Origin: Maribacter halichondriae
GTDB taxonomy: Bacteria; Bacteroidota; Bacteroidia; Flavobacteriales; Flavobacteriaceae
Reading direction: 5' to 3'
Assembly (NCBI RefSeq): GCF_027474825.1
Contig: NZ_CP107030.1
Span: 2,362,529-2,426,528 of the forward strand
Length of the DNA stretch: 64,000 bases
The notes below the pieces were generated by a model. That model was not told the origin of the DNA. It ran no database searches and saw only the letters and a list, made by a program, of their open reading frames with translations. Below are positions 63,991 through 64,000 of this stretch, one piece after another. The translations under genes were made by a program, and so were the position numbers. Every line of letters starts with the position of its first letter. Position 1 is the first letter of the stretch.

Positions 63991-64000
63991 TTCTCGCAAG

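Overview
The window looks like chromosomal DNA of a marine-type Flavobacteriaceae bacterium (Bacteroidota; Maribacter/Zobellia-like, genus not fixed). The signs are: two large secreted proteases with type IX secretion (T9SS) C-terminal sorting tails, TAnnTTTG-type -7 promoter boxes and few Shine-Dalgarno sites, many lipoprotein and '-AQ' signal peptides, a DUF6747 micro-protein, a fused OlsF-like lipid acyltransferase, and a moderate-to-low GC content. No rRNA, integrase, transposase, phage or CRISPR array was seen. There is one tRNA, tRNA-Leu(CAA).

Layout. 0-6.4 kb: the end of an ACT-domain gene, an inverted-repeat element, a TlpA-like thioredoxin lipid/surface protein, a class C serine hydrolase, a Gfo/Idh/MocA oxidoreductase, an aldo/keto reductase and a TerB-like protein. 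6.5-18.8 kb: a DNA-repair block with Mfd and the four-part 'ligase-associated' set (PdeM phosphoesterase, Lhr-like helicase, ATP-dependent ligase, metallo-beta-lactamase exonuclease). A ribokinase plus sugar permease pair is inserted in it on the opposite strand. 18.8-24 kb: a second TerB-like gene, fructose-bisphosphatase, a GNAT plus aspartate kinase pair, and the OlsF-like acyltransferase. 24-26.5 kb: an arsenic operon (arsR, DUF6428, membrane protein, arsN-like GNAT, arsC) with no recognisable arsenite pump. 26.5-39.9 kb: mostly single housekeeping and small stress-type genes on the minus strand (TM2 protein, VOC, DUF1801, DUF4199, membrane LuxR, dehydrogenase/cupin/nitrilase, mgtE, rsmA, TPR protein, serS, HTTM protein, ribF). 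39.9-44.4 kb and 54.7-59.4 kb: two paralogous modules, each a T9SS metalloprotease (M12B-like, then M4) whose stop overlaps the start of a paralogous two-domain lipoprotein. Between them lie pth, rplY, prs, tRNA-Leu, a Gfo/Idh-dehydratase-ADP-ribosylglycohydrolase operon, a TPR sensor kinase/response regulator pair, and an outer-membrane barrel. 59.7-64 kb: DUF6747, a sodium:solute symporter with a small partner, and a divergent HMCES/YedK - DinB pair sharing two tandem 13-bp palindromes.

A dominating feature is that eight otherwise intact genes (mfd, pdeM, a terB-like gene, arsC, a TM2 gene, a TPR gene, yedK and dinB) are each broken by single-base indels, nine in all and almost all in homopolymers. 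This looks more like residual long-read sequencing error than real gene loss, and I annotate these genes over their full extent. The strongest biological leads are the duplicated protease-lipoprotein module, the tandem palindromes in the HMCES/dinB intergenic region, the arsenic operon whose products share C-terminal Cys-Cys tails, and short dispersed repeats that have been absorbed in frame into essential repair proteins.
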